Positions 8,294 to 17,655 are shown, counted from the first letter of the stretch. The stretch: DNA of 64,000 nt from Ochrobactrum chromiisoli (GCF_026241335.1 NZ_JAPHAV010000010.1:1-64000), one strand, 5' to 3'. Numbers and translations: made by a program. The notes: a model not told the origin generated them from the letters alone.

Positions 8294-9441
8294 TGCTGAT
8301 AGATCTCTACGGTGGTTTTGGAGAAAAGGGGCGAACCAGTGTCGGTATCAGCAGTGACACCCGCCTTCTTTTTGATGCGGGTATTAAGGTGGGGGCGAAG
8401 GGGCGCGGCTATTACCCTACCATCGCTGAACAAGATGTTGCGGCGCTGGACGCTGTCTTCATCTCTCACGCCCATGAAGACCATATCGGAGCCTTGTACT
8501 GGCTGTGCGCCTGCGGTTTTAAGGGTACGTTTTACATGACCGGTGAAACACTGCTGGATGCAGAAGGCATGCTTAGCCAGTATGCTGATCCATCTCATCA
8601 GCAGATGCATCCGCTGGCCACAGCTTCCATCAAAGTGTTCAATCCGGGGGAGAGCATCCGAATTGGAGGGAGCGAGATTTCCTCCGGGCGGTCTGGACAT
8701 GTGGCGGGTGGTGTCTGGTTTTCTGTTACCACGGCGTCAAAGCGCGTTGTCTATTGTGCAGATGTTGTTCCGAACAGCGAAGTTTTTGTGATGGACCCGC
8801 TGCCTCAATGCGATCTGGTTATTCTGGATGCGTCTTATGGTGGCGATCCTGTTTCCGCTAAAGATCGCATTCGACAGATTGGAGACTTTATCAGCGAGCA
8901 CAGCGGTAAACTGGTGCTGCCGGTGCCGTTATCGGGGAAACCTCTGGAACTGATGGCGATTTTGCCCGGGCCTTTCGCCATTCACCGTGAGATGCGTTCG
9001 TCGCTGATCGCGCAAATTGAGGTGCCTGACGCGCTTTCGACTCAAACAGTGCAAATATTACGGTCAAAGCTTGATAAGGCATCGGACTGGCATGAAGGGG
9101 TGGCTTTGCCGGATTGTCCGTTAATGACATTTGACGGCATGGGCAGTGCAGGGCCATCTATAGAGGCGTTAAGACAGGCCGCTGTAGAACAGGTACCGGT
9201 TCTGCTGACGGGTCATGTCCCGGATTATACGCCCGCACAGATTTTGCTCGAAAAGAGGCTCGCAACGTGGGTCAGGCTTCCCACCCACCCGACCCGGCCT
9301 GAGAATCAGGAACTCTGGCAGAAGGCTGGAAAACCCATGGCGCTCGGTCATTCCTGTACATCCGAGAAGCTTGAAGAATTAAAGCCCTATCTACCGACGC
9401 TCGATACGACAGCAATGTCCGGCTCGCAGCTTTCGATCTGA
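8293..9441 (+). CDS. Metallo-beta-lactamase-fold hydrolase, beta-CASP-like
   Basis: A 382-residue cytoplasmic metallo-hydrolase. The zinc motif HAHEDHIG lies near residue 58, a further His in GRSGHVAGG near residue 137 and Asp in YCADVV near residue 156. The second half resembles the beta-CASP cap of RNase J/CPSF73-like proteins: LVLPVPLSGKPLELM parallels the Pxx(S/A)xGRxxEL segment, FDGMGSAGPSIEAL the SGM segment, LLTGHVPDYTPAQILL the TGY segment, and ALGHSCTSEKLEEL a closing His motif. Beta-CASP enzymes cleave phosphodiesters, usually in nucleic acids. Its coupling (TAATG) to an importer suggests it acts on the imported compound. A small phosphodiester substrate is inferred, not shown. Confidence 0.75.
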   Translation: MLIDLYGGFGEKGRTSVGISSDTRLLFDAGIKVGAKGRGYYPTIAEQDVAALDAVFISHAHEDHIGALYWLCACGFKGTFYMTGETLLDAEGMLSQYADPSHQQMHPLATASIKVFNPGESIRIGGSEISSGRSGHVAGGVWFSVTTASKRVVYCADVVPNSEVFVMDPLPQCDLVILDASYGGDPVSAKDRIRQIGDFISEHSGKLVLPVPLSGKPLELMAILPGPFAIHREMRSSLIAQIEVPDALSTQTVQILRSKLDKASDWHEGVALPDCPLMTFDGMGSAGPSIEALRQAAVEQVPVLLTGHVPDYTPAQILLEKRLATWVRLPTHPTRPENQELWQKAGKPMALGHSCTSEKLEELKPYLPTLDTTAMSGSQLSI

Positions 9442-9452
9442 ATGGAGATGAA

Positions 9453-10199
9453 ATGAGAATTCTTGTCGCAAACGATGACGGTATCGATGCACCCGGGCTT
9501 AATCACCTCATCAAGGTCGCAGAGCACCTCAGCGATGATGTGTGGGTTGTGGCGCCCGATGGCAAGCGAACGGCAGCGAGTGCATCCATTACCATCGGGC
9601 GGCCGCTCACAATGGTTGAGCGCGCGGAACGTCGATACGCCTGTTCAGGCACGCCAGCGGACTGTGTGGTCACTGCAATGACCTGGCTTTTTGACGGGCA
9701 GAAGAAACCGGATCTCGTACTTTCCGGTATCAATGACGGTCGCAATGTCGCTGAAGATCTTGCTTATTCCGGCACACTGGGAATCGCGCGGGAGGCGACG
9801 TTTTGGGGCATTCCCGCGATCGGATTTTCGCGCGTTAAACAGGCTTTGGAGGCACCGCATGATATTGATTGGCTTGCGGGTTTCGTTCGCCGGATATTGG
9901 AGCAGCGTGAAGCGATTTTTCTGGAAGGGCATTGGCTAAGTGTCAATATCCCCGGAGTTCTGCCCGCTCCTGTGGTGCAGCCACGCATTGGTCGCGACAA
10001 AATCGGGACGCGTGCAGAAATCTTATCACAAGACGGGCAGAGGACTGAAATTATCATCCCGCGCGGCCGCGCGCATACGGCGCATGATGGCGATGACAAT
10101 GATCTGATTGACCGTGGAAATGTTTGCGTCAGCCGTTTGAACTGGTTTGGCGAGACGGTGCTAACGGCTGATTGTTTTGCTGGCATTCAACAAGTGTGA
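9453..10199 (+). CDS. SurE-type 5'/3'-nucleotidase
   Basis: A 248-residue SurE-family phosphatase. The metal-binding Asp pair is in VANDDGIDAPG (D8, D9), with VVAPDGKRTAASASIT, CSGTPADCV and LVLSGINDGRNVAEDLAYSGT conserved in order. SurE proteins remove phosphate from nucleoside monophosphates and sometimes act on short polyphosphate or other monoesters. The housekeeping surE normally sits near pcm, nlpD or serS; this copy lies 11 nt after a metallo-hydrolase in an ABC-import operon, so it is probably a specialised paralogue. The likely role is to free phosphate from the imported or cleaved compound. Confidence 0.88.
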   Translation: MRILVANDDGIDAPGLNHLIKVAEHLSDDVWVVAPDGKRTAASASITIGRPLTMVERAERRYACSGTPADCVVTAMTWLFDGQKKPDLVLSGINDGRNVAEDLAYSGTLGIAREATFWGIPAIGFSRVKQALEAPHDIDWLAGFVRRILEQREAIFLEGHWLSVNIPGVLPAPVVQPRIGRDKIGTRAEILSQDGQRTEIIIPRGRAHTAHDGDDNDLIDRGNVCVSRLNWFGETVLTADCFAGIQQV

Positions 10200-10271
10200 G
10201 AGGCGCGAATCTGAGCGAGTTTTGAGCGAGCAGTCTGCGTGTAAAATGACAAAGACTGTCGGAGCGGGTCG

Positions 10272-11912
10272 ATGGAATCCACAATAATCATTGTTAATCT
10301 GTGCGGTGCAGTTGCACTTTTGCTGTTCGGTCTTGCGCAGGTTAAGGATGGTGTGCAGCGTGCTTTCGGAGCCAGTCTGCGAACAGGACTGGCGAGCGGG
10401 ACCAGTACTGGGTTGCGCTCTTTTGTGGCAGGTTTTGTTGCAACGATTGGGCTTCAAAGTTCCACGGCGACTGCGCTGATGGTTGCGTCGTTTGTTGAAC
10501 GAAAATTTATTCAGCAACGCATGGCACAGATTGTTTTGCTGGGCGCAAATGTCGGCACGGCTGTCACGGCGTGGATCGTCGCCACTGGCATAGAATGGTT
10601 GTCGCCTCTGCTCATCCTGGTTGGCATGATCTTGCTCAAGAAGGGAGCAGGCAGTTTGCGTGGCGTTGGATCTGTACTCACGGGTGTAGGACTGATGCTG
10701 CTTTCACTGCATCTTCTCAGTATGGCGACGGAGCCGGTTCGTCAATCACTGGCCGTGGCGGGATTCGTTGCTATGTTAGATAACGCCTGGCCGGTCGCAC
10801 TTCTTTTTTCCGCCGCGATTGCGTTTATTTCATCGTCTAGTCTAGCAGCCGTCGTGCTGATCCTTTCGCTTGCAACAACCGGCGTTTTGCCTTCCGCTCT
10901 GATCATTGTACTTGTTCTGGGAGCTAACTTAGGTGGTGCCATTCCTCCCGTCATTGCCTCACTGGGAGGGGAAGCTTCCGCAAAACGGGTAACACTCGGA
11001 AATCTGTTCGTTCGGGCGACCGGTTGTTTGCTGGTTCTTCCCTTTGCCCAGTATGGGGCGGATCTTGCCGCAGCCTTATCTCTTTCAGCAGCTAAACTGC
11101 CCGTGGATGCGCATTTGGCGTTCAATGTCGCCCTTGCTGTCTTCGCATGGCCGTTATCGCGCGTGCTGTCTGTGCTGATGGTCAGACTTGTTCCTGAGCT
11201 GCCACAAGGTGAAACCGGCGCGTGTTTTCTTGATGTTCAGGAACTGTCCACTCCGGTGATGGCGCTGGCGAGTGCCACTCGGGAAGTCCTTAGCATTGGT
11301 GATCTGATTGAACGCATGCTGATGCGTCTGTCATCCGCATTTCAGAACAGCGATCCTGTGGCTGCGGAGGCGATTTCAGAGCTCGAACAGCGTGTTGATT
11401 TTCTGTATCAGGAAGTAAAGGTCTATCTTTCGCAACTTGGGCGTCAGAAACTGAGTGAAGAAAACGGGCGCAGGTCTATTGAGATCATCGACTACGCGGT
11501 CAATCTTGAACATATCGGTGACATTATCGAAAAAAGTCTGGTGCCAACTTTGGCGAAGAAGGCTGCACTGGGCTTGAGCTTCTCAGAGGATGGATTTGGT
11601 GAACTTTTATGTTTATTCGATCTGACGGTTGATAATCTGCGCACGGCTCAAACCATTTTTGCAACCAGAGATTTTGATCTCGCGAAGCGTTTGATGGAGA
11701 TTAAGATTGAGGTGCGTCGAATGGAAAAATTTTCTTCCGAACAGCATTTGGCAAGACTTCGTGACGGAAAGGTCGAAAGTCTTCGGACAAGTTCTATCCA
11801 TCTGGACTTGTTGCGCGATTTAAAACGCATCAACGCCCATGTTGTTTCTGTCGCGCATCCGATACTGGAGGAAGCCGGGCTATTGAGTGATAGCCGGGTG
11901 GCTTCTGCATAG
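10272..11912 (+). CDS. Na/Pi-cotransporter-family protein with PhoU-like tail
   Basis: A 546-residue inner-membrane protein with two Na/Pi symporter repeats (about residues 10-150 and 165-310). The paired Q/S-S-S motifs appear as GLQSSTATALM and FISSSSLAAVV, each followed by a GANxG segment (GANVGTA, GANLGGA). A cytoplasmic helical tail (about residues 325-540) resembles PhoU. In E. coli the related YjbB lowers internal phosphate by exporting it. Here it closes an operon of importer, metallo-hydrolase and nucleotidase, 72 nt after the last. I infer export of the phosphate released inside the cell. Confidence 0.88.
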   Translation: MESTIIIVNLCGAVALLLFGLAQVKDGVQRAFGASLRTGLASGTSTGLRSFVAGFVATIGLQSSTATALMVASFVERKFIQQRMAQIVLLGANVGTAVTAWIVATGIEWLSPLLILVGMILLKKGAGSLRGVGSVLTGVGLMLLSLHLLSMATEPVRQSLAVAGFVAMLDNAWPVALLFSAAIAFISSSSLAAVVLILSLATTGVLPSALIIVLVLGANLGGAIPPVIASLGGEASAKRVTLGNLFVRATGCLLVLPFAQYGADLAAALSLSAAKLPVDAHLAFNVALAVFAWPLSRVLSVLMVRLVPELPQGETGACFLDVQELSTPVMALASATREVLSIGDLIERMLMRLSSAFQNSDPVAAEAISELEQRVDFLYQEVKVYLSQLGRQKLSEENGRRSIEIIDYAVNLEHIGDIIEKSLVPTLAKKAALGLSFSEDGFGELLCLFDLTVDNLRTAQTIFATRDFDLAKRLMEIKIEVRRMEKFSSEQHLARLRDGKVESLRTSSIHLDLLRDLKRINAHVVSVAHPILEEAGLLSDSRVASA

Positions 11913-12275
11913 GCTCAGCCCTGTGCATTTTGGCGTCTGAAGGATGTGGACCATCCGCTGGGCTACTTTGTAAGAAAAGTTCCAGAATCCCCGCATTTCC
12001 TTCGCCTTTTTTCCTCGTATCCAAACGGATGGTCTCATACCATTTTCATCAAATTAATGGGCCTTGAGCCTAAAGCGCCTGATGCATCATTCGGATCGCA
12101 GAAGCTAGTATCGCTTGTTGGATTACCAGAAAATGTTGCGCACGAACGGCTGCCTAAATGGAAAAATGCGTCTTCAATTTTTCTGAAAACAATCGATGAG
12201 AGCGCGTTGCGATCAGATTGGATCAGATCAGCGCTCGAATATCATTCAGTATGTTTGTAGACGGACGCTTATAGA
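11913..12275. other. Intergenic region, no gene supported
   Basis: These 363 bases hold short open frames only, none with a ribosome site or recognisable family. At about 12197-12236 a GAGAGCGCGTTGCGATCAG...CTGATC-like inverted segment resembles the short intergenic repeats seen elsewhere in the window. Confidence 0.4.
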
Positions 12276-12306
12276 AAAGCCGCCGGGTTTCATCCGGCGG
12301 CTTTTA
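12276..12306. terminator. Bidirectional intrinsic terminator
   Basis: An 8-bp perfect stem GCCGCCGG (12279-12286) pairs with CCGGCGGC (12294-12301) across a 7-nt loop. An A-run lies on the left and a T-run on the right, so it can stop transcription from both sides. It ends the leftward outer-membrane protein gene, and would also end transcripts coming through from the Na/Pi operon. Confidence 0.85.
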
Positions 12307-12327
12307 ATTTTTCAGTCTGGCAAAGGC

Positions 12328-13014
12328 TTAGAATTTATAAGCTACGCCAATGCGAATATCATTGGTTTTGACCGAATTACGCATGGCAGTATCGCCAAAA
12401 TCGAAATTATCTTTCCCAAAGTCGGTATAACGATATTCGAGACGTAAAATGACATTGTTGGTAGCCGCGTAATCAACACCTGCACCGATTGTCCAACCGG
12501 TTTTTGTCTTGCTGTTGCTGAAGTCGCGTGCTGAATCAGCATAGCTGGTCTTAATATTACCAAATGCAAGACCACCCGCGATATATGGCATGAAGCGATC
12601 AATAGCATAACCGGCGCGAGCACGTAGCGCACCCGACCATTCAAGCTGTGACTTGGTTGTATAAGACAGCGTATTCTTGAACGCATAATCGTTCGACTTC
12701 TTCAAGTCATTGTAGTCGAAATTGCCTTCTAGGCCCAAAATGACATTGTTTCCCATATCAAAATTGTAGCCAGCATAAACACCGCCGAGAAACCCATTAG
12801 AATTGAGATTTTCCGACGAGTCGGCAAAATCCCATGCAGATACTTTTGATTTGGCCCAGCCCCAGCCGATTTCACCGCCCACATAAGCGCCACCCCATGA
12901 AAAGACCGAAGCCATTGGCACAGGTTCCTGGGAAGTGATCGCGTCAGCGGCATGTGCAGCAGATGCTGTCATGATTGCAAAAAGAGATGCGCCGGCGAAT
13001 TTTTTAAAAGACAT
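12328..13014 (-). CDS. Outer membrane protein, Omp25/Omp31 family
   Basis: A 228-residue outer-membrane beta-barrel. The signal peptide (SFKKFAGASLFAIMTASAAHA) is followed by a mature start ADAITSQEPVP and alternating amphipathic strands such as FSWGGAYVGGEIGWGWA and GGVYAGYNFD. The chain ends in a Phe (RIGVAYKF), the usual barrel-insertion signal. This layout matches the Brucella Omp25/Omp31 group, major surface proteins involved in envelope integrity and host interaction. The start is supported by GGAG about 7 nt upstream. It is monocistronic, with a terminator after it and a long AT-rich leader before it. Confidence 0.9.
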   Translation of the reverse strand: MSFKKFAGASLFAIMTASAAHAADAITSQEPVPMASVFSWGGAYVGGEIGWGWAKSKVSAWDFADSSENLNSNGFLGGVYAGYNFDMGNNVILGLEGNFDYNDLKKSNDYAFKNTLSYTTKSQLEWSGALRARAGYAIDRFMPYIAGGLAFGNIKTSYADSARDFSNSKTKTGWTIGAGVDYAATNNVILRLEYRYTDFGKDNFDFGDTAMRNSVKTNDIRIGVAYKF

Positions 13015-13259
13015 AATAACTCCATCAATAAATAAGAATCAATAAAAGTATTTATATGTTTCACGAGTGGTTTTGTATGTACCATTATTACAACAGTGAA
13101 AGAAATTAACAAATTATAAAGTTTATATAATTTAAGTTTATTATAATATTGTTTTTCACGGATATGCGCTTTTGATATAAGCTTCGTTTAATTGAGAAGA
13201 TAGGATTCTAAGCTCATCATAGCATGATCAAAGGAAGCGATGATGAGACGGAAGTTGGT
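13015..13259. other. AT-rich leader of the outer membrane protein gene
   Basis: This stretch contains no gene. It is strongly AT-rich from about 13030 to 13200 and should hold the promoter of the leftward outer-membrane protein gene. I could not fix a single best -35/-10 pair. Confidence 0.4.
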
Positions 13260-13700
13260 GCTGCAGACATTGGCGGCTGAAAAGACGATCAGGGAAATAT
13301 GCCGCGCGCGCAAACACCCTCGGCTGAACCCGAGAAGCTTGGCTTGTCATGTGACCGGCAGCTTGCGCGCGTGGTCGGTCATTTCTTTCTGCCCAGCAAT
13401 TCCGTCTTGCTGAGCGCTCCGGCTAAAAAACGTTTTCTAGCGTCAGTGCACCGACCTTGGCATAACGCGTTTTAACGTCGGCGGTTGGAGCCGGAGAATC
13501 AGCCTTGGTCTCATCGGCGAAAACGCCAGTCGTCCCCTCAGGGCGATGGTCCTTCCATTGTTTGATATGGCTCGCGTGCAGGTCAAACGGCTTGGATAAT
13601 TCCAACAAGTGTCTGCTCGCCTCTGATCGCAGCGAACGTAACTTTTGCCTTAAAAGCTGCCTATGGTTAGGGTGGGGGCGCCTTGTCATGCTATCGCATG
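13260..13700 (-). mobile_element. IS3-family insertion sequence remnant (orfA and start of orfB)
   Basis: Read leftwards, broken pieces of an IS3-type orfA can be followed: MTRRPHPNH, then AAFKAKVTFAAIRGEQTL in one frame, then PFDLHASHIKQWKDH, TTGVFADE and VKTRYAKVGALTLEN in another, and ALSKTELLGRK after a stop. An orfB-like start (MTDHARKLPVT, stop, QAKLLGFSRG) follows and then similarity is lost. Several frameshifts and stops show it is long dead. It lies between the Omp gene and the second ABC operon. Confidence 0.75.
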
Positions 13701-13862
13701 TTGCCGGCATCCAAGCCGAACTCCGGCGGAAATCCTACTTATCCCAGCTGTGCAGATTTGCCGAGCCAGCTTTCTTTGCCGCCCTCCCACTTAACTTGCA
13801 TATCCATATGAAGCCGGTAAGGGAGAGCAGCTGTTTTGACCGCAATTTAGTTGGTTAGTCTT

Positions 13863-14849
13863 TTATTGCGGGAGATCACCAGCTTTAGGCAACTGAGCCC
13901 ATTCGGCTAGGAATGTGTCGCGGTTTTTTGCAGCATCAGCCTCATCAAGTTCAAATACTTTGACGTCAGCGAGTTCTGGCAGTTCAACGAACTCGGATAC
14001 TTTGATATCGTTGCGGCTTGGGCGACGGAATGCAACCTTCAAGAGCTCAGTTTGTGCCTCCTTGGAAAGAAGGGCGTCGAGCGCTTTCTTCGCGTCATCT
14101 CCACTTGGTGCATTCTTGAACAATCCGGCAAATTCCGGCGTCATGAACGTGCCTTCGGATGGATATACAAGGGACAATTCTTCCTGTCCGCCGTCGATGT
14201 AAGGATAGGCTGTTGCCTCAAACGTCAAGCCGATCGTGTATTCACCCATTGCCGTACCTTTTGGTACATTGGAAGCAGCCCCCGATGTTACGATATTGGC
14301 TACAACAGCCTTAAACGTGTCTTCATCAAGCAGTTTTGAAAGTCCCCAGGCAATCGTATAGCCGGTTGAACTGTTGACTGGATCAGGCATGATAATCTTG
14401 CCTTTCCATTCAGGCTTGGCCAGATCAGCCCATTTTTTAGGCGCTTCATTGTCTTGCAGTTGATCGGAGTTGACCAGCATTGTCACCAGATGAACATTGG
14501 CTGGAATAAACAGATCGCCACTGTAATGCAGATTTTGCGGAATGGCCTCCAGTGCAGATGCCTTATAGGGTTCAAATAGCTTTTCAAAAGCGCCGAGGGT
14601 ATTGGCGGATGAAGACCAGAAAATATCGCTCTGAGGTGCAGATGCTTCTGCTTCCGCGCGTCGCAAAAGAACACCAGAACCTCCAGTGATCACACCGAGA
14701 TTTTGTCCGGTCTTTTCTTTGACAACAGACTGTACAGCCTCATAGGCTTGAACCGGGTTGGACGTGTAAAGCACCGGATCCTTGGCCAATGCCGGTAGCG
14801 TGAGGCCGAGCGACAAAGAGCCAGCTAATAGATAAGACGATAGTTTCAT
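13863..14849 (-). CDS. ABC transporter substrate-binding protein (Fbp/Afu class)
   Basis: A 328-residue periplasmic binding protein with a signal peptide (KLSSYLLAGSLSLGLTLPALA) and the family opening DPVLYTSNPVQAYEAVQ. Internal segments such as VITGGSGVLLRRAEAEAS, IFWSSSANTLGAF, KGKIIMPDPVNSSTGYTI and YPSEGTFMTPEF place it with the ferric/AfuA-type binding proteins. It is the distal transporter gene to an inositol-monophosphatase-like gene, a fused permease and an ATPase on the same strand. The AfuA subgroup binds hexose phosphates, and the phosphatase neighbour makes a phosphorylated ligand more likely than iron. The chain ends in a charged acidic tail. Confidence 0.85.
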   Translation of the reverse strand: MKLSSYLLAGSLSLGLTLPALAKDPVLYTSNPVQAYEAVQSVVKEKTGQNLGVITGGSGVLLRRAEAEASAPQSDIFWSSSANTLGAFEKLFEPYKASALEAIPQNLHYSGDLFIPANVHLVTMLVNSDQLQDNEAPKKWADLAKPEWKGKIIMPDPVNSSTGYTIAWGLSKLLDEDTFKAVVANIVTSGAASNVPKGTAMGEYTIGLTFEATAYPYIDGGQEELSLVYPSEGTFMTPEFAGLFKNAPSGDDAKKALDALLSKEAQTELLKVAFRRPSRNDIKVSEFVELPELADVKVFELDEADAAKNRDTFLAEWAQLPKAGDLPQ

Positions 14850-14900
14850 GTTTTCCTCGCATTTGATGAAGTGATTGAGCAGTTGACCTGCTTCGTTGAT

Positions 14901-16538
14901 TTATTTGGAAGCAAAGACATCGATCCGGAACAGTTTCGTGGCAACGATGATGGGCACAAGAATGACAGTCACCAACACCAGGCCATAAGCTGACGCGTAA
15001 GCCATGAGACCAGAATCCAGCAGCCGGAAGACTTGAATTGGCAGTGTTTCTCGCCCGCCGGAATAGACCAGAATGGATGCTGATAATTCGGCCACTGTTG
15101 TTGTCCACGTCAGGATTGCAGCGGATGCTATGGCTGGAAGCATCATAGGAAGCACGACCTTGAAGAAAGACCGCACGGGTGGAACACCCAGACTGATTGA
15201 AGCTTCTTCAATCGAATTCGGTATGTTCTGTAAAATGGCTTGAGAGTTCCGCATGCCAAACGGCATTCGGCGCACCACATAGGCCAGAACAATGATCATC
15301 GCTGTACCCGACAGCGGTAACCAGCCACCGTGGAAGGTTGCCAAGAGGCTGACGCCCAAAACCGTACCCGATAAGGCGAGTGGTATAGCTGATATGTAAT
15401 CGATGACCGGGGTGACCAAATTTGGCTTTTTAACCACCAGATAGCTGACGATGGCACTGAAGATGATCGATATGAATGTAGCTGTTGCTGCATAGGTGAG
15501 AGAGTTGACCAGCGGCTGCGGCGCAGTGACAAAAACGCGCGCGATGTTGGAAAATGTCCAGTTACCCCATTGCATCACCGGCCCACGCGATGCTGTAAAT
15601 GCGCCAACGACGATCACACAAAGCGGCAACAGTGATACGATAACGATAAATCCTGCGCTGATAGCGACGAGAAGTCCTTTTAATCCCTGCAACGGCACTG
15701 GCTTTGCGCCGCGTCCCTGAACGATTTCAAAACGCCCGCGCGACACAATGAAACGGTTGCAGAAAAGCACGAGCATAACGATTAACACTGAGACGCTGGC
15801 AAGCGTCGACTGCATGGTAATGTCACTTGCACCTTCTGCCACTGCTGCCTGATAAGTGACGACTGAAAGCAAGGGTAGTCGGTGGCTCAAAATCATAGAG
15901 ATAGCAAAGTTACCCACCACCATCGTGAAAACAAGCAGGGCCGAAGCAAGCACTGTCGGAAGAATTACCGGCAGCATGACGCGCAAACGGGACTTTGCAG
16001 GGCTTGTCCCCAAGGATTGAGCGGCCTCCTCAAGTTGCACATCAAACTTACCAATCGCTGCCACAACGCCGATGTAGATGTAGGTGTAATAGATGAAGCT
16101 CATGGAGACGATGAGGCCGAACCAGCCATAGAAGCTTGGTAAGATGATGCCGTAGCCCTTAAGAAACCGCGTCACTAAACCATTGTTACCCAACATCATG
16201 AGCCAGGTTTGGGCTGCAATGACTTCTGGCAGCACCAAGGTGATCAATGGCAAAAGCGCGATGAGCCACTTTCCGGGAAAAGTATAGCGAGCCGTCACAT
16301 ATGCCAATGGAACGCCAATAAGGGTGCAGAATACAGTGACGACCGAGGCCAGTATAAGGGTATTTTGTATCGCGGCTATATAGCGTGGATTGTCCAGAAG
16401 ACGCATCCAGCCATTCTGGCCTTCGCCCACGAAACTGGCGCTCAGAATGGTGAGCAGCGGATAAAGTATAAAGATACATAACAGCGCGAGAGCCAGCAGG
16501 CTCAACCAGAACCAAGGTGTGTGGAGCGTCTTCTTCAT
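14901..16538 (-). CDS. ABC transporter permease, fused double-domain (Fbp/Afu class)
   Basis: A 545-residue inner-membrane permease carrying two permease domains in one polypeptide, about residues 10-265 and 285-540. EAA-type loops are visible in each half: LEEAAQSLGTSPAKSRLRV and IEEASISLGVPPVRSFFKV. Its start overlaps the stop of the ATPase gene by 4 nt (ATGA), so the two are coupled. Domain order and length match AfuB/FbpB. It is a diverged paralogue of the permease at 5526-7232, not a recent duplicate. Confidence 0.88.
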   Translation of the reverse strand: MKKTLHTPWFWLSLLALALLCIFILYPLLTILSASFVGEGQNGWMRLLDNPRYIAAIQNTLILASVVTVFCTLIGVPLAYVTARYTFPGKWLIALLPLITLVLPEVIAAQTWLMMLGNNGLVTRFLKGYGIILPSFYGWFGLIVSMSFIYYTYIYIGVVAAIGKFDVQLEEAAQSLGTSPAKSRLRVMLPVILPTVLASALLVFTMVVGNFAISMILSHRLPLLSVVTYQAAVAEGASDITMQSTLASVSVLIVMLVLFCNRFIVSRGRFEIVQGRGAKPVPLQGLKGLLVAISAGFIVIVSLLPLCVIVVGAFTASRGPVMQWGNWTFSNIARVFVTAPQPLVNSLTYAATATFISIIFSAIVSYLVVKKPNLVTPVIDYISAIPLALSGTVLGVSLLATFHGGWLPLSGTAMIIVLAYVVRRMPFGMRNSQAILQNIPNSIEEASISLGVPPVRSFFKVVLPMMLPAIASAAILTWTTTVAELSASILVYSGGRETLPIQVFRLLDSGLMAYASAYGLVLVTVILVPIIVATKLFRIDVFASK

Positions 16539-17599
16539 GATGCAATCACCAATGCCTGATCGGGATTGATTGTCACATGAACCTGATCGCCTGGTCCGAA
16601 CGCATCATGGTTTTGGCCATGTAATTCGGCCAAGAGTTGCAGGCCGTCATGCATATCGAGGCGATAGCTTGTCTTGGTGCCCAAGTATTGACGACTATAC
16701 ACCTTTCCCGGAAGCGTTTGTTTGCCTTCGGAGCTGATAGCGGAGATATGAAGATTTTCAGGGCGAATAATCAAAATTCCTCCCTGTTCCGATTTTTCAA
16801 TGCGATTATCGGTCGCGCTGATTATCTGTGTGCCTATGCAAACACTGGCGTAATTAGTCTGGGTTGACTGCACTTTGACTGGAATACAGTTGGCGGAGCC
16901 GACAAAGTCAGCCACATAACTGGTACGCGGCGTTGTGTAGATTTGTTTGGGTGTACCAATTTGCTCAAGCGCTCCACGATTCATGACACCAATTTGGTCT
17001 GACATAGCCAGAGCTTCTTCCTGGTCATGGGTAACAAATACCGTGGTGATTTTGTCCTCGCGCTGCAATTCGCAGATTGTCTCGCGGATCTGGATGCGCA
17101 GCTTTGCATCCAGATTAGACAGCGGTTCATCCATCAACAGAACGGCTGGCTTGATCACCAGCGCGCGGGCGAGGGCCACACGCTGGCGCTGGCCACCGGA
17201 TAGTGCCGCCGGGTGACGTTGGGCAAGGTGGCTCAGGCCAACACGTTCAAGGGCCTGACCAATTTTGGCTTTGGCGCTTTCACCTTTTTCGCCACGAGCG
17301 GTTAAGCCATAAGCAACATTCTGCTGCACTGTTTTGTCAGGGAAAAGCGCATAATCCTGAAAAACCATCCCGATATTGCGCTTATACGGTGGCAGGTGCG
17401 TGACGTCCTTGTCACCGAAACGAATTGAGCCGTTGGATGCGCCCACAAATCCGGCGATGGTGCGCAACAATGTTGTTTTGCCGCAGCCGGATGGTCCCAA
17501 AAGCGTAAAAAAGCACCCCTCAGGAATGTTGAGTGACAATTGAGAGATGACGTTTTCTTCTCCGTAAGTCACATCTAGGCTTTCGATTTTAATGCCCAT
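16535..17599 (-). CDS. ABC transporter ATP-binding protein (Fbp/Afu class)
   Basis: A 354-residue importer ATPase with Walker A GPSGCGKTT, the Q-loop segment GMVFQDYALFP, signature LSGGQRQRVALARAL, Walker B LLMDEPLSNLD and switch FVTHDQEEALAMSD. A TOBE-like C-terminal region (about residues 240-354) follows. It overlaps the permease gene by 4 nt and lies 56 nt downstream of the phosphatase gene. All ATPase residues are intact. Confidence 0.9.
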   Translation of the reverse strand: MGIKIESLDVTYGEENVISQLSLNIPEGCFFTLLGPSGCGKTTLLRTIAGFVGASNGSIRFGDKDVTHLPPYKRNIGMVFQDYALFPDKTVQQNVAYGLTARGEKGESAKAKIGQALERVGLSHLAQRHPAALSGGQRQRVALARALVIKPAVLLMDEPLSNLDAKLRIQIRETICELQREDKITTVFVTHDQEEALAMSDQIGVMNRGALEQIGTPKQIYTTPRTSYVADFVGSANCIPVKVQSTQTNYASVCIGTQIISATDNRIEKSEQGGILIIRPENLHISAISSEGKQTLPGKVYSRQYLGTKTSYRLDMHDGLQLLAELHGQNHDAFGPGDQVHVTINPDQALVIAS

Positions 17600-17655
17600 T
17601 TATGCGTTCCCATTTTTATTTTCATTTCGTTATAGCAGGCGGCAATGCGAATGTT

